Shown here: piece by piece, positions 1 to 8,141 of the stretch | How the letters are laid out: each line of letters starts with the position of its first letter | Position numbering within the stretch: the first letter of the stretch is position 1 | NCBI GenBank assembly: GCA_003070825.1 | Contig: QBLP01000007.1 | Span: 1 to 25,485, forward strand | Direction of reading: 5' to 3' | DNA: 25,485 nucleotides | Origin: Halanaerobium sp. | GTDB lineage: Bacteria > Bacillota > Halanaerobiia > Halanaerobiales > Halanaerobiaceae | Notes under the pieces: model-generated | What the model was told of the DNA's origin: nothing | What the model saw: only the letters and a program-made list of their open reading frames with translations | Databases searched by the model: none | Translations under genes and position numbers: made by a program

Positions 1-20
1 CTTAAAAGGGAGAGAGTAAA

Positions 21-977
21 TTGAAAAAAATCTTAAAACGCGTTTTAATTATTGTGCCTTTAATTTTAATTGCTTTAGTCTCATTTATTGTTTTAAGCAG
101 TTATTTTGAACACAAAGAGCTGATTGCTGAAGAAAAAGAAAAATATCCTGCCCCCGGCAAAATGGTAGAAGTAGATGGAACAGAGCTTCATGTCTATTCT
201 GAAGGCCAGGGAGATCAAACTCTGGTTTTTATGTCCGGGCTGGGGACTGTTTCTCCCTACTATGACTTCAAGGTGCTTTTTGAAAAATTAGCAGCTGATT
301 ATCGAATTGTAGTAGTTGAAAGGGCTGGTTATGGCTGGAGTGAAATCAGTTCTGCTGACAGAGATCTAAAAACTGTACTTAATGAAACAAGAACAGCCTT
401 AAAATTATCCGGAGAAAAAGCTCCCTATATTTTATTCCCTCATTCTCTAGCCGGGCTGGAAGCAATCTACTGGGCCAACCTGTATCCTGAGGAAATAGAA
501 GCTATTATTGGTCTCGACCCTCTGGTCCCCGGGGTTATTGAAAAATCTGAAGAAGGACCATTTTTATCTCCTCTAATTACTTTTTTGACCAGGACCGGAT
601 TGGTTAGAAATCAGCCTGAAGTTTTCAACAATAATTTTGAAGCAGTTAAAAAGGAGCTTTTAACAGCAAAAGAAGCTCAAATTGCCCGAACAATATTTTA
701 TCGCCGGGTCCAGACTAAAAATATGTGGGAAGAAGTTGATATGGTGGAAAGTAACTCTCAATTAGTTTCTAAGCAAGATAAATCAGGAGTACCTTTTTCT
801 GCTTTTATTTCCAGCCAAAATGAAAAAGATTACTGGCAGAAAAGTATAACTTCTTATGCCCGAGCAACTAATGGTCAGACTTTTATTTTAGATGGAAGCC
901 ACTATATCCACCTTGATTATCCTGAGTTAATTGCAGAAAAAAGTAAAGAAATCATTGAAAAAACAATTAAAAATTAA
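21..977 (+). CDS. Membrane-anchored alpha/beta-hydrolase
   Basis: This is a 318-residue protein with a TTG start, chosen because an AAGGGAGAG ribosome binding site lies a few bases upstream. Residues about 8-29 form one hydrophobic helix after a lysine/arginine-rich start, so the enzyme is probably anchored with its catalytic domain outside the membrane. The rest has the alpha/beta-hydrolase pattern: an SGLG oxyanion-type loop near 72-75, a nucleophile-elbow serine at 142 in PHSLAG, an aspartate in GLDP near 166, and a histidine near 294 in GSHYIH. The elbow is unusual because the first small residue of G-x-S-x-G is proline. The substrate cannot be told from sequence. It precedes the thioredoxin gene on the same strand, but that gene has its own promoter, so the two need not be linked. 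Confidence 0.8.
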   Translation: MKKILKRVLIIVPLILIALVSFIVLSSYFEHKELIAEEKEKYPAPGKMVEVDGTELHVYSEGQGDQTLVFMSGLGTVSPYYDFKVLFEKLAADYRIVVVERAGYGWSEISSADRDLKTVLNETRTALKLSGEKAPYILFPHSLAGLEAIYWANLYPEEIEAIIGLDPLVPGVIEKSEEGPFLSPLITFLTRTGLVRNQPEVFNNNFEAVKKELLTAKEAQIARTIFYRRVQTKNMWEEVDMVESNSQLVSKQDKSGVPFSAFISSQNEKDYWQKSITSYARATNGQTFILDGSHYIHLDYPELIAEKSKEIIEKTIKN

Positions 978-1068
978 AGCTTTAATTTGCCGGCAGATAG
1001 ATCCTAAAGAAAACTAATTTTAATCCATATCCCTTTTTTGCGATATTTTTATCTAAAAAACTGGAAAT

Positions 1069-1096
1069 TTGAGTGCTTTACTTATATAATTATAAT
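1069..1096 (+). promoter_or_regulatory. Sigma-A-type promoter of the thioredoxin gene
   Basis: A TTGAGT box (1069-1074) and a perfect TATAAT box (1091-1096) are separated by 16 bp. A second TATAAT overlaps just upstream (1085-1090). The start codon at 1133 lies about 30 bases past the expected transcription start, which leaves a short simple leader. Recognised by eye. Confidence 0.6.
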
Positions 1097-1132
1097 AACG
1101 AGAATATGAATTTTGAAATGGAGGGATAATTA

Positions 1133-1651
1133 GTGAAGAAAAAAATTTCTATAATCTTAATTGCGGCTCTAGTTTTAAGTGGACTATCAATCTTTTATTT
1201 TCAAAACTCGAGCCCGGCTGTAGTTCAGGCTGAGGTTGGAACAGAAACAGGTATGGAAGCTCCGGATTTCACTCTTAAGAATATGAATGATAAAGAAGTA
1301 AGTTTAAGTGATTACCGGGGGCAGAAAGTCTTTCTAAATTTCTGGGCCAGCTGGTGTCCTCCCTGTAGAGAAGAAATGCCAGATATGCAGAAGCTGCACG
1401 AAGAATATGGAGAAGAAGTGACCATTTTAGCTGTTAATATTGGTGAAAATAAATCAACAGCTGCTAATTTTATGATGCAGAACGGACTAAATTTTACGGT
1501 CCTTTTAGATACTGATAAGAGTACAGCCCAAAATTATTTGGTCAGAGGTATCCCAACCAGCTATTTTCTGAATGAAGATGGAATTATAACCAACAAAGTT
1601 GTCGGAGCAGTCAGCTATGAAAACATGCTTGAACTAAATGAAATAAAATAA
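1133..1651 (+). CDS. TlpA/ResA-type exported thioredoxin
   Basis: This is a 172-residue thiol-disulfide oxidoreductase. The start is GTG, set by GGAGGG at 1120-1125 with a 7-base spacer. Residues about 4-23 form an uncleaved anchor or signal peptide, so the redox domain faces the outside. The AhpC/TSA-TlpA-like domain starts near 41 and carries the WASWCPPC active site with cysteines 75 and 78. The cis-proline is at 141 in RGIPTSYF, which is typical of the family. The likely role is reduction of extracytoplasmic protein disulfides, for example in cytochrome or secreted-protein maturation; the partner is unknown. The gene has its own promoter and ends at a strong hairpin terminator. It shows no link to the purine genes beyond adjacency. 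Confidence 0.88.
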   Translation: MKKKISIILIAALVLSGLSIFYFQNSSPAVVQAEVGTETGMEAPDFTLKNMNDKEVSLSDYRGQKVFLNFWASWCPPCREEMPDMQKLHEEYGEEVTILAVNIGENKSTAANFMMQNGLNFTVLLDTDKSTAQNYLVRGIPTSYFLNEDGIITNKVVGAVSYENMLELNEIK

Positions 1652-1691
1652 AGTAATTTCAAACTGAAAAAAATCATTATAAACTCAAAAA

Positions 1692-1724
1692 AGCAGGCCT
1701 CGCAAAAATGAGAGCCTGCTTTTT
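1692..1724. terminator. Bidirectional Rho-independent terminator
   Basis: The AGCAGGC/GCCTGCT arms are extended by CTC/GAG around an 8-nt loop. A T-run follows on the plus strand and an A-run precedes it (T-run on the minus strand). It lies between convergent genes, so it can end both the thioredoxin transcript and the permease transcript that stops at 1788. Confidence 0.85.
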
Positions 1725-1787
1725 CTAGATAAAATTATTGAAGCTATTTTTTAAATTTTAAATTTAATCTAGTTAGTTTAGTTTATC

Positions 1788-3104
1788 TTAATGAACTACA
1801 AAATATAGTACAAATACTATACCCAGAACATATACTAACCAGTGTACATCTTTACCTTTACCTGTAAAGAGCTTAACTATTGGATAAACAATAAATCCAA
1901 GTGCAATACCATTAGAGATTGAATATGTTAGAGGCATCGCAATCATGGCTACAAAGGCAGGCAGGATTTCTGTAAAGTCATCCCAGTCAAGCTTTGTAAT
2001 ATTAGTCATCATCATTGTACCTACAATAATTAAAGCAGGTGCTGTTGCTGCTCCAGGAACTATTCCAATTAATGGTTTAAAGAATAATGATAAGAAGAAC
2101 AGAATAGAAACCACTACCCCAGTTAAACCTGTACGTCCACCTTCAGCTACACCAGAAGCAGACTCTACATAAGTAGTTACTGTACTTGTACCAAATAAAG
2201 CACCACCAGTAGTACCAATAGCATCAGCTAAAAGAGCTTTACTTGCTTTTGGTAAATCACCATTTTCATCTAAGTAACCAGCCTGCTGACTTACTCCAAC
2301 TAAAGTTCCAGCTGTATCAAACATATCTACGAAGAGGAATGATAATAAAACTCCCATCATGCTGAAGCTCAAAGCTGACCCGATATCTAATTGGAATAAT
2401 ACTTCTGACCAGTCAGACATTTGCGGCATTGCAACTACACCATTGAAAGCCGGTGTTACCCCATTAATCCAACCAAAAGCTGTAGATGCCAGGATACCCC
2501 AGAGAAGAGCTCCTTTAATCCCTTTAGCATGTAAAACACCTGTAACAATCAAACCAAATAAAGCTACCAGACCAGGTCCTGTTAAAACACTTCCCATTGC
2601 AACTAATGTAGCCTGATCTGCTACGACTATTCCAGCATTCTGCAGTCCAATAAAGGCAATAAATAAACCAATACCTGTACTGATACCTGTTTTTAAAGCC
2701 ATTGGAATACTATTAACAATCATTTCTCTAACAGGGGTCACACTCAAAATAATAAAAATAATACCTTCCAGGAATATAATTCCCAGTGCCGCCTGCCAGG
2801 TAACTCCCATTCCAATAACTACTGAATAAGCAAAAAATGCATTTAAGCCCATTCCAGAAGCCAGTGCAAAAGGATAATTAGTTAAAGCTGCCATCGCCAG
2901 AGTACCAAGCATTGCACCTAAAATTGTAGCAATGAATACTCCGTCAAAAGGCATTCCTGCATCACTTAAAATTGCAGGGTTAACAAAGATAATATAGGCC
3001 ATTGTCATAAAGGTAGTAATCCCAGCGATAAGCTCAGTCTTCACATCAGTATTGTTTTCTTTTAACTTAAATATGTTTTCTAAAGTTCCATTATTATTAC
3101 TCAT
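1788..3104 (-). CDS. pbuG: AzgA/PbuG-family guanine/hypoxanthine permease
   Basis: This is a 438-residue polytopic membrane protein of the AzgA (adenine/guanine/hypoxanthine) branch of NCS2-like transporters. Diagnostic stretches are TFMTMAYIIFVNPAIL near residues 31-46 and the segment around NYPFALASGMGLNAFF near 76-91. About 12-14 hydrophobic segments run to the C terminus, and the length is normal. It would import purine bases with protons or cations. The start ATG follows AAGGAGGG at normal spacing. The gene follows adenine deaminase but has its own promoter (3466-3494) and a guanine-class riboswitch with terminator, so its expression should fall when guanine or hypoxanthine is plentiful. 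The riboswitch class supports guanine/hypoxanthine as substrate over adenine. Confidence 0.87.
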   Translation of the reverse strand: MSNNNGTLENIFKLKENNTDVKTELIAGITTFMTMAYIIFVNPAILSDAGMPFDGVFIATILGAMLGTLAMAALTNYPFALASGMGLNAFFAYSVVIGMGVTWQAALGIIFLEGIIFIILSVTPVREMIVNSIPMALKTGISTGIGLFIAFIGLQNAGIVVADQATLVAMGSVLTGPGLVALFGLIVTGVLHAKGIKGALLWGILASTAFGWINGVTPAFNGVVAMPQMSDWSEVLFQLDIGSALSFSMMGVLLSFLFVDMFDTAGTLVGVSQQAGYLDENGDLPKASKALLADAIGTTGGALFGTSTVTTYVESASGVAEGGRTGLTGVVVSILFFLSLFFKPLIGIVPGAATAPALIIVGTMMMTNITKLDWDDFTEILPAFVAMIAMPLTYSISNGIALGFIVYPIVKLFTGKGKDVHWLVYVLGIVFVLYFVVH

Positions 3105-3184
3105 TAATAAATACCCTCCTTATTTTTTTCTAGATATCTAAAAACAGAATCTAAAGTTTTCACCACCCCTCTATAAAATAGTAA

Positions 3185-3232
3185 AACCCGAGAAAATAGA
3201 CTCCTGCTATGAGGAATCTATCTTCCCGGGTT
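3185..3232 (-). terminator. Riboswitch-controlled intrinsic terminator
   Basis: On the minus strand, AACCCG pairs with CGGGTT, and the hairpin continues through a GATAGA/TCTAT-type stem. A T-rich tail (TTTTACTATTTT) follows. The apical part contains an 8-nt sequence (plus 3207-3214) that is perfectly complementary to the 3' strand of the aptamer P1 stem (plus 3322-3329). The terminator and an antiterminator are therefore mutually exclusive. Confidence 0.8.
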
Positions 3233-3321
3233 AAAGTACCCCTTTAAGATAGCACATGTCAACCATGTCTAGATTCTGCTCTGATATTTTAAAATTATCT
3301 GGAGCAGTTCTAATCTACTTC

Positions 3322-3388
3322 CCTCATAGTTGTCAGTTATCGGCTGACAATAGAAACTTGTGAACCATATCATCACAATTATACGAGG
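3322..3388 (-). promoter_or_regulatory. Purine riboswitch aptamer, guanine class
   Basis: The minus strand shows the full purine-aptamer layout. There is a 7-bp P1 (CCTCGTA/TATGAGG), then P2 with the conserved TGATATGG loop, the junction GTTTCTA, P3 with a CCGATAA loop, and the junction CTA before P1 closes. The specificity base (position 74 in the usual numbering) is C, complement of plus-strand 3329, which indicates guanine/hypoxanthine and not adenine. A long hairpin (3270-3317) bridges aptamer and terminator. Ligand binding should stabilise P1 and permit termination, making this an OFF switch for the permease. Confidence 0.93.
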
Positions 3389-3465
3389 CCTATTTAAATT
3401 TTATTTAAACTGATAATTATTTACATATTTTAAAGAATAATGATTTAACTTCAATTCCATCTATT

Positions 3466-3494
3466 ATTATAGATAAACTTGAGCAGCTTGTCAA
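3466..3494 (-). promoter_or_regulatory. Consensus sigma-A promoter for riboswitch and permease
   Basis: On the minus strand, TTGACA (3489-3494) and TATAAT (3466-3471) are separated by exactly 17 bp, a perfect consensus. Transcription would begin about 70 nt upstream of the aptamer, so the permease is a separate unit from the upstream adenine deaminase operon. Confidence 0.85.
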
Positions 3495-3566
3495 TAAAGT
3501 TTTGAAGTCAGACCATAAAAATACATAAATACATTATTTTAAATAGGCTTTTAAGCTTTTAAAATT

Positions 3567-5318
3567 CTACTCAATTATTAACTCTACCTTTTCAAACTTA
3601 CTTACATCAAATAAACCCTGGTCAGTTAATTTAAGTTCTGGAATCACAGTCAGAGCCATAAAGGAAAGGGTCATAAATGGTCCATCCCTGTTAACTCCAA
3701 GTCCATTTGCTATATCCCTCATTTTATTCAAACGATTTGCTACCTCTTTAACAGATTTAACTGCCATTAATCCTGCAACAGGAAGCGGCAGAGATTCTTC
3801 GACTTTGCCGTTAACAACAATCACCAGTCCACCCTGCATCTTTTCGATTTCTCGAACAGCAAGTTCCATATCTTTAGCTCCAACACCTGCTACAACTATA
3901 TTGTGGGCATCATGGCCGATCGAAGTTGCAATCGCACCCCGTCGGAGACCAAAGTTGCGCAAAAGCCCCAGGCCAACATTGCCTGTTTTATGATGCCTTT
4001 CGACAACAGCCAGCTTAACAAGATTGTGTCCAATCAGCTCGATTGCAGGCGGCTCATCCTCGTATTCAGCTTCTGTATGATAAACTGATTCTCCTGTAAC
4101 TACCTGATCTTTAATCAGTTCAATTACCCGATATTTTTTAGCAGCAGGTAGTCTAAAATCACTTTCAGAAATATCGCCAATTTTAACTGAGTTAAATATT
4201 TTTTCTTCAATTTCTTTATTCATAAAATCTTCTTTATCCAGAGAAATTTTATCATCAATAGACTTGAGCAGAGTTCCATCTTCAGCAACCAGTCTGCCGT
4301 CCTTATAAACCTTTTTGACTTCAAATTCTCGCAGATTATCAAAGACCAGTAGATCAGCTTTATAGTCGGGAGCAACTGCACCCAGTTTTTTAATTCCCAG
4401 TGCCTGAGCAGCATTGATAGTTGCCAGTTTAACAGCTCGCAGAGGTGAAAGACCATACTGAATTGCTTTTCGGACAGCAAAATCAATCTGACCCTCTTTA
4501 ATTAAATCACCAGGATGCCTGTCATCAGTCGCAAACATAAAACGGGAAGAGTTGCTGCTGTTTACAGCCGGGAGCAAGCTGACTAAGTCTCGGGTTACTG
4601 AGCCCTCACGAATCATGATATACATTCCTTTAGAAACTTTTTCTCTGGCTTCCTCAGCCGTTGTTGCCTCATGATCAGCCTGAATTCCAGCCAGCAAATA
4701 GGCGTTTAAATCTTTTTCCGAAAGCCCGGGTGAATGACCATCCTTAAATAAATCTGAAGCCATTTCAATTTTATCCCAGATTCCCTTATCTCCACTAATA
4801 ACCGATGGGAAATCCATTACCTCACCCAGACCAAAAATCCCCTCTTCATCGATCAGAGTTTTTAAGTCAGCGGCTGAAAGTTCTGCGCCTGAGTTTTCAA
4901 ATTTTGAAGCCGGAACACAGGAAGGGAGCATTAGATTAAAATTCCAGGGCTGGGCATTACCAGCTTTGAGTAAATATCTAATCCCTGTCAGTCCTGCAAC
5001 ATTAGCAATCTCATGGGGATCAGCAACTATAGTCGTCGTCCCTCTGGGAATAATCACCCGGGCAAACTCATCAACATTGGTCATTGAGGATTCAAGATGA
5101 AGATGAGCGTCAATCAGACCGGGAGTTACAATTCTGCCTCCAAGATCAACCTCTTCTTTTCCTTCATAATCTCCAACTCCAATAATAATTCCATCAGCAA
5201 CAGCAATATCATTTTCAATCAGTCTTTCATTAAAAACATCAACAATTGTTGCATTCTTAAAGACTTTATCTGCTTTTTCCAGACCGCGGGCCTGCCTTAA
5301 TAATTCTTTTCTCAGCAT
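3567..5318 (-). CDS. ade: Adenine deaminase
   Basis: This 583-residue amidohydrolase of the Ade/AdeC family converts adenine to hypoxanthine and ammonia in the cytoplasm. Visible signatures are the metal-binding DAHLHLESSM (His72, His74), GTTTIVADPHE, a GHSPGL loop, QADHEATT and FATDDRHPGD. The C-terminal adenine-deaminase domain includes GHDAHNIVVAGV. The length matches the Bacillus subtilis-type enzyme. ATG follows GGGGGGAG at good spacing. It is the last gene of the ssnA-to-ade transcription unit, starting 27 bp after the PreA-like gene, and is separated from the permease by a promoter. In context it funnels adenine into the hypoxanthine pool oxidised by the upstream molybdenum hydroxylases. 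Confidence 0.95.
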   Translation of the reverse strand: MLRKELLRQARGLEKADKVFKNATIVDVFNERLIENDIAVADGIIIGVGDYEGKEEVDLGGRIVTPGLIDAHLHLESSMTNVDEFARVIIPRGTTTIVADPHEIANVAGLTGIRYLLKAGNAQPWNFNLMLPSCVPASKFENSGAELSAADLKTLIDEEGIFGLGEVMDFPSVISGDKGIWDKIEMASDLFKDGHSPGLSEKDLNAYLLAGIQADHEATTAEEAREKVSKGMYIMIREGSVTRDLVSLLPAVNSSNSSRFMFATDDRHPGDLIKEGQIDFAVRKAIQYGLSPLRAVKLATINAAQALGIKKLGAVAPDYKADLLVFDNLREFEVKKVYKDGRLVAEDGTLLKSIDDKISLDKEDFMNKEIEEKIFNSVKIGDISESDFRLPAAKKYRVIELIKDQVVTGESVYHTEAEYEDEPPAIELIGHNLVKLAVVERHHKTGNVGLGLLRNFGLRRGAIATSIGHDAHNIVVAGVGAKDMELAVREIEKMQGGLVIVVNGKVEESLPLPVAGLMAVKSVKEVANRLNKMRDIANGLGVNRDGPFMTLSFMALTVIPELKLTDQGLFDVSKFEKVELIIE

Positions 5319-5345
5319 AAACTCCCCCCTTTCTCTTTTCTTTTA

Positions 5346-6431
5346 TCAGGCCAGTTTTAAAGCATCAAAATTGCAGCGGGTAACACAGAGTCCGCAGCCC
5401 GCACATTTTGCTGCCTCAATAACAATCTTATTATCATCATCAAGATAATTCGCATCATAAACACAGCTAGTAATACAGAGACGGCATCCGGTACAGTTTT
5501 CTCTAATAATCTCTGGGACTTTAGTTTTGTAATTTGCTTTTTCGGGTGCTTTCTTTTGAGCCATTCCTCTGATCTGATCTAAATTATCATAACCATGTTC
5601 TTCTAAGTACTGATCAATTTCTGCAGCAATTTTTCCATAAATTTTGGGTCCTTTTAAAATAGCGGCTGTACAGGTCTGAACTGCCTGAGCTCCAGCCATA
5701 ATCATCTTAACAGCATCTTCTCCGGTAGAAATACCACCAACTGCTAGAACTGGTATCTCAACAGTTTTTACTGCCTGAAAAACAGCTCTTAAAGCCAGCG
5801 GGAATATTGCCTCTCCCGAAAGCCAGCCGTATCCATCTTCACTCCCCATCAGCGGTTTCCCACTGTCGATGTTAAAATCAAGGGTTGGACCAAAAGAGTT
5901 GATTAAAACCAGGCCATCAGCTCCTGCATCCTCAGCAGCTTTTGCAAATTTGGGGATGTCAATCTGGGGGCTTAATTTAACCATCACCGGTTTATCAGTT
6001 GCCTTTTTGGCAGCCTTAATACTCTCTACAACTGGTGAAGTATCACTGCCCAGATAATGAGTTGAAAGCTCAAAGGCATCTGCATAGGGATCTGTCTTTT
6101 GAACCAGCTCATTAATCTGATCGGCACTGTAACCAAGACCAACTATTACCGGCAGACCCAAATTTTTAATCTCAGGGTATTCATTTTTAAGCCAGTGCTC
6201 AGGTCCCATTTCTGACCAGAGCTCAGTATTCATAAAACCTCCTCTGGTCTGAGCCATATTGGGCCGCGGTACTTCAGCAGCCTCAGTCGAAATTGTTTTG
6301 GTTACTATTGCACCTGTTCCACCTTCTTTGGCTTTTTTAGCCATTTCAGCATCCTTGATTGGTGGTCCAGCTGCCGGCATTACCGGGTTTTTTAAAGTCA
6401 TATCAAAAAGTTTAACACTTATATCAGCCAT
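5346..6431 (-). CDS. PreA-like dihydroorotate/dihydropyrimidine dehydrogenase-family Fe-S flavoprotein
   Basis: This protein is 361 residues from the ATG at 6431. A GTG at 6440 is in frame but lies inside the ribosome binding site GGAGAG, so the ATG is preferred. Residues 1-285 form a DHOD-type TIM barrel, with KNPVMPAAGP near 14-23, VKLSPQID, and the GGIST and MAGAQAVQTCTA phosphate-binding turns of an FMN site. Residues about 310-355 hold two 4Fe-4S motifs (Cys313, 316, 319, 323 and 343, 346, 349, 353). This is the layout of PreA, the pyrimidine-reducing subunit of bacterial dihydropyrimidine dehydrogenase, but no PreT-like NAD subunit is present. The usual active-site N-x-S-C-P-N/H segment reads ELSTHYLG here, with no cysteine. 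It sits one base after the NTPase stop. A role in purine-derived ring reduction is inference. Confidence 0.78.
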   Translation of the reverse strand: MADISVKLFDMTLKNPVMPAAGPPIKDAEMAKKAKEGGTGAIVTKTISTEAAEVPRPNMAQTRGGFMNTELWSEMGPEHWLKNEYPEIKNLGLPVIVGLGYSADQINELVQKTDPYADAFELSTHYLGSDTSPVVESIKAAKKATDKPVMVKLSPQIDIPKFAKAAEDAGADGLVLINSFGPTLDFNIDSGKPLMGSEDGYGWLSGEAIFPLALRAVFQAVKTVEIPVLAVGGISTGEDAVKMIMAGAQAVQTCTAAILKGPKIYGKIAAEIDQYLEEHGYDNLDQIRGMAQKKAPEKANYKTKVPEIIRENCTGCRLCITSCVYDANYLDDDNKIVIEAAKCAGCGLCVTRCNFDALKLA

Positions 6432-6432
6432 T

Positions 6433-7140
6433 TTATTCACTCTCCTGTTTGTATATTTTTAAATTTTCTAAAATCTTATTTAAGATCACTGCCCTCTGCT
6501 CCTGGTCACCCTCATTTAACTGATAAATCTCTATATCATTTCGCTGCCTGATTTTATCCAGAAATGGGTTCTCTTCAGCTTTTATAACTCCAATAACAAT
6601 TTTTTCTGAAGCGAGTAGAGAAAAAACTTCTTCTTGAAATTTAGCGGCCTCTAATTCAAAGCGCCCCAGCTCATCCATAACTATCAGCTCAGCCGATTCT
6701 CTTAACAATTCAACCCCAAGATTATCAAAAACTTCAGCTTTTAGAGTAAATTTAGCTTCAGTATTTTCTCGATAGGCAAAAATTTTCGGATATCTTAATA
6801 ATTTAAGTGATTTTCCTGCAGCTGCCGAAAGGCTTAAAGTCTCCGGTGCGCCATTGAAAATTTCAAAAGTTTCCTGACATCTTTTGGCCTCTGCCTGATC
6901 TTCCTTTACTTTTTCTGCAGCAGAAAACTCTGCAGGAGCCTGATTCTTTAATGCTTCTGTACCTTTTTCTTTTAACTCAGCTGCCTGCCTTAGCTCAAAT
7001 AACAGCGGCTTACCATCTGCCGCATTAATTCTCGCCACTGAAAACCCAGCTGTTTTTAGATCGAGTTCCTGAAGCAGCCGGGCCAGCAGTGTTGACTTAC
7101 CGACCCCTTTAGCTCCAGTAATTAAATAATTATTTGCCAT
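6433..7140 (-). CDS. THEP1-like P-loop nucleoside triphosphatase
   Basis: This 235-residue protein has a Walker A motif GAKGVGKST at residues 9-17 and a Walker B LIVMDE at 152-157 followed by LGRFE. The C-terminal fold resembles the THEP1/NTPase_1 family of nucleoside triphosphatases. It is longer than usual family members (about 170-190 residues) because of a charged Lys/Glu-rich insert at about 55-95. Its ATG overlaps the stop of the medium Mo subunit (TAATG), and its stop is one base from the next ATG, so its synthesis is tied to the hydroxylase. The position suggests a maturation or cofactor-insertion helper, or a purine nucleotide-hydrolysing role. Neither is shown by sequence. It is not recognisably YqeC or MocA, the known accessory proteins of selenium-dependent hydroxylases. 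Confidence 0.7.
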   Translation of the reverse strand: MANNYLITGAKGVGKSTLLARLLQELDLKTAGFSVARINAADGKPLLFELRQAAELKEKGTEALKNQAPAEFSAAEKVKEDQAEAKRCQETFEIFNGAPETLSLSAAAGKSLKLLRYPKIFAYRENTEAKFTLKAEVFDNLGVELLRESAELIVMDELGRFELEAAKFQEEVFSLLASEKIVIGVIKAEENPFLDKIRQRNDIEIYQLNEGDQEQRAVILNKILENLKIYKQESE

Positions 7141-8141
7141 TAGCTATTTTCTTCCTTCTCTTTTTCCTTCAGAGCTTTTTTAATTTTAGAAGGACTGATC
7201 GGCAGCTCAAAAAATCTGACTCCAATTGCATCATAAACTGCATTGGCCAGTGCCGGTGCTGCCGCAATTAAAGTTGGCTCTCCAACACCTTTGGCCCCAA
7301 ATGGTCCTTCAGAGTCCTCTTCTTCAACCAGATAATGCTTAAATTTAGGAACATCAACACTTGTCGGCACCAGATAGTCTGTCATACCCGCATTTAGAGT
7401 CTTACCATTGCGGATCACCTGGTCTTCCATCATTCCCATCCCAAGTCCCTGAACAGTTCCACCTTCAATCTGACCTTCAACATTTTTAGGGTTAATTGCT
7501 TTTCCAAGATCAATAGCAGAATAAACATCTAAAAGATCAATAGTTCCTGTATCAGTATCAATTTCAATATCAATCACCTGAGAAAGAAAGGTATAGGCTA
7601 CATAAACTTTGTCAGCCTGTCCATTTTCATCCGGACTGTAGGTTACAGGAAAGAAACTTCCCTCAGCTTCCAGCTTTTCGCCTCTTTCTTTAACTCTCTC
7701 AGCCATTTCCCAGTAGCTTATATAATCATCAGGGTCATCATACATATAAATTCTGCCATCTTCAATCGCAATCTCAGGATGGTTGCTGCGGAACTCCAGA
7801 CTGCCGTAGTGGTAAAGATTGGCCAGCATATCTTCTGCTGCTTTTTTTACAGCATTACCGGTAAAATAGGTCTGTCTGGTAGCAGAAGTTGAACCCGAAT
7901 TTTTCGTTTTATGGGTATCACCCTGTACCACCTCAAAGTAGTTAGGATTGATTCTTAAAATCTCAGCTGCAATCTGAATCACTGTAGTAATTACTCCCTG
8001 ACCAACATCTGCAGCAGCAGTTCTGATTACTATCCGCTCGTCTTCTTTAATTTCTATTGAGGCAATTGAATGGTCAGGAAATCCCTCTCCATAACCAAAA
8101 CCAAACATAATTGTTGCCATTCCTCGTCCAAATTTTTTCAT
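7140..8141 (-). CDS. Molybdenum hydroxylase, medium Mo-cofactor subunit (NdhM-like, C-terminal half)
   Basis: This 333-residue protein corresponds to the C-terminal half of a xanthine dehydrogenase-type Mo subunit. The cofactor loops are ADVGQG (about 45-50), GSTSATRQT (83-91) and PFGAKGVGEP. Glu288 is the expected catalytic base near the molybdenum. The ATG overlaps the stop of the large subunit as TAATG, and GGAAAGGGGG just upstream, inside the last codons of that gene, is a strong ribosome binding site. This is therefore a designed two-cistron split and not a recent frameshift. The size (about 37 kDa) and the split position match NdhM of Eubacterium barkeri nicotinate dehydrogenase (family knowledge). 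The substrate is probably a purine because of the neighbours; nicotinate or a related heterocycle remains possible. Confidence 0.87.
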   Translation of the reverse strand: MKKFGRGMATIMFGFGYGEGFPDHSIASIEIKEDERIVIRTAAADVGQGVITTVIQIAAEILRINPNYFEVVQGDTHKTKNSGSTSATRQTYFTGNAVKKAAEDMLANLYHYGSLEFRSNHPEIAIEDGRIYMYDDPDDYISYWEMAERVKERGEKLEAEGSFFPVTYSPDENGQADKVYVAYTFLSQVIDIEIDTDTGTIDLLDVYSAIDLGKAINPKNVEGQIEGGTVQGLGMGMMEDQVIRNGKTLNAGMTDYLVPTSVDVPKFKHYLVEEEDSEGPFGAKGVGEPTLIAAAPALANAVYDAIGVRFFELPISPSKIKKALKEKEKEENS

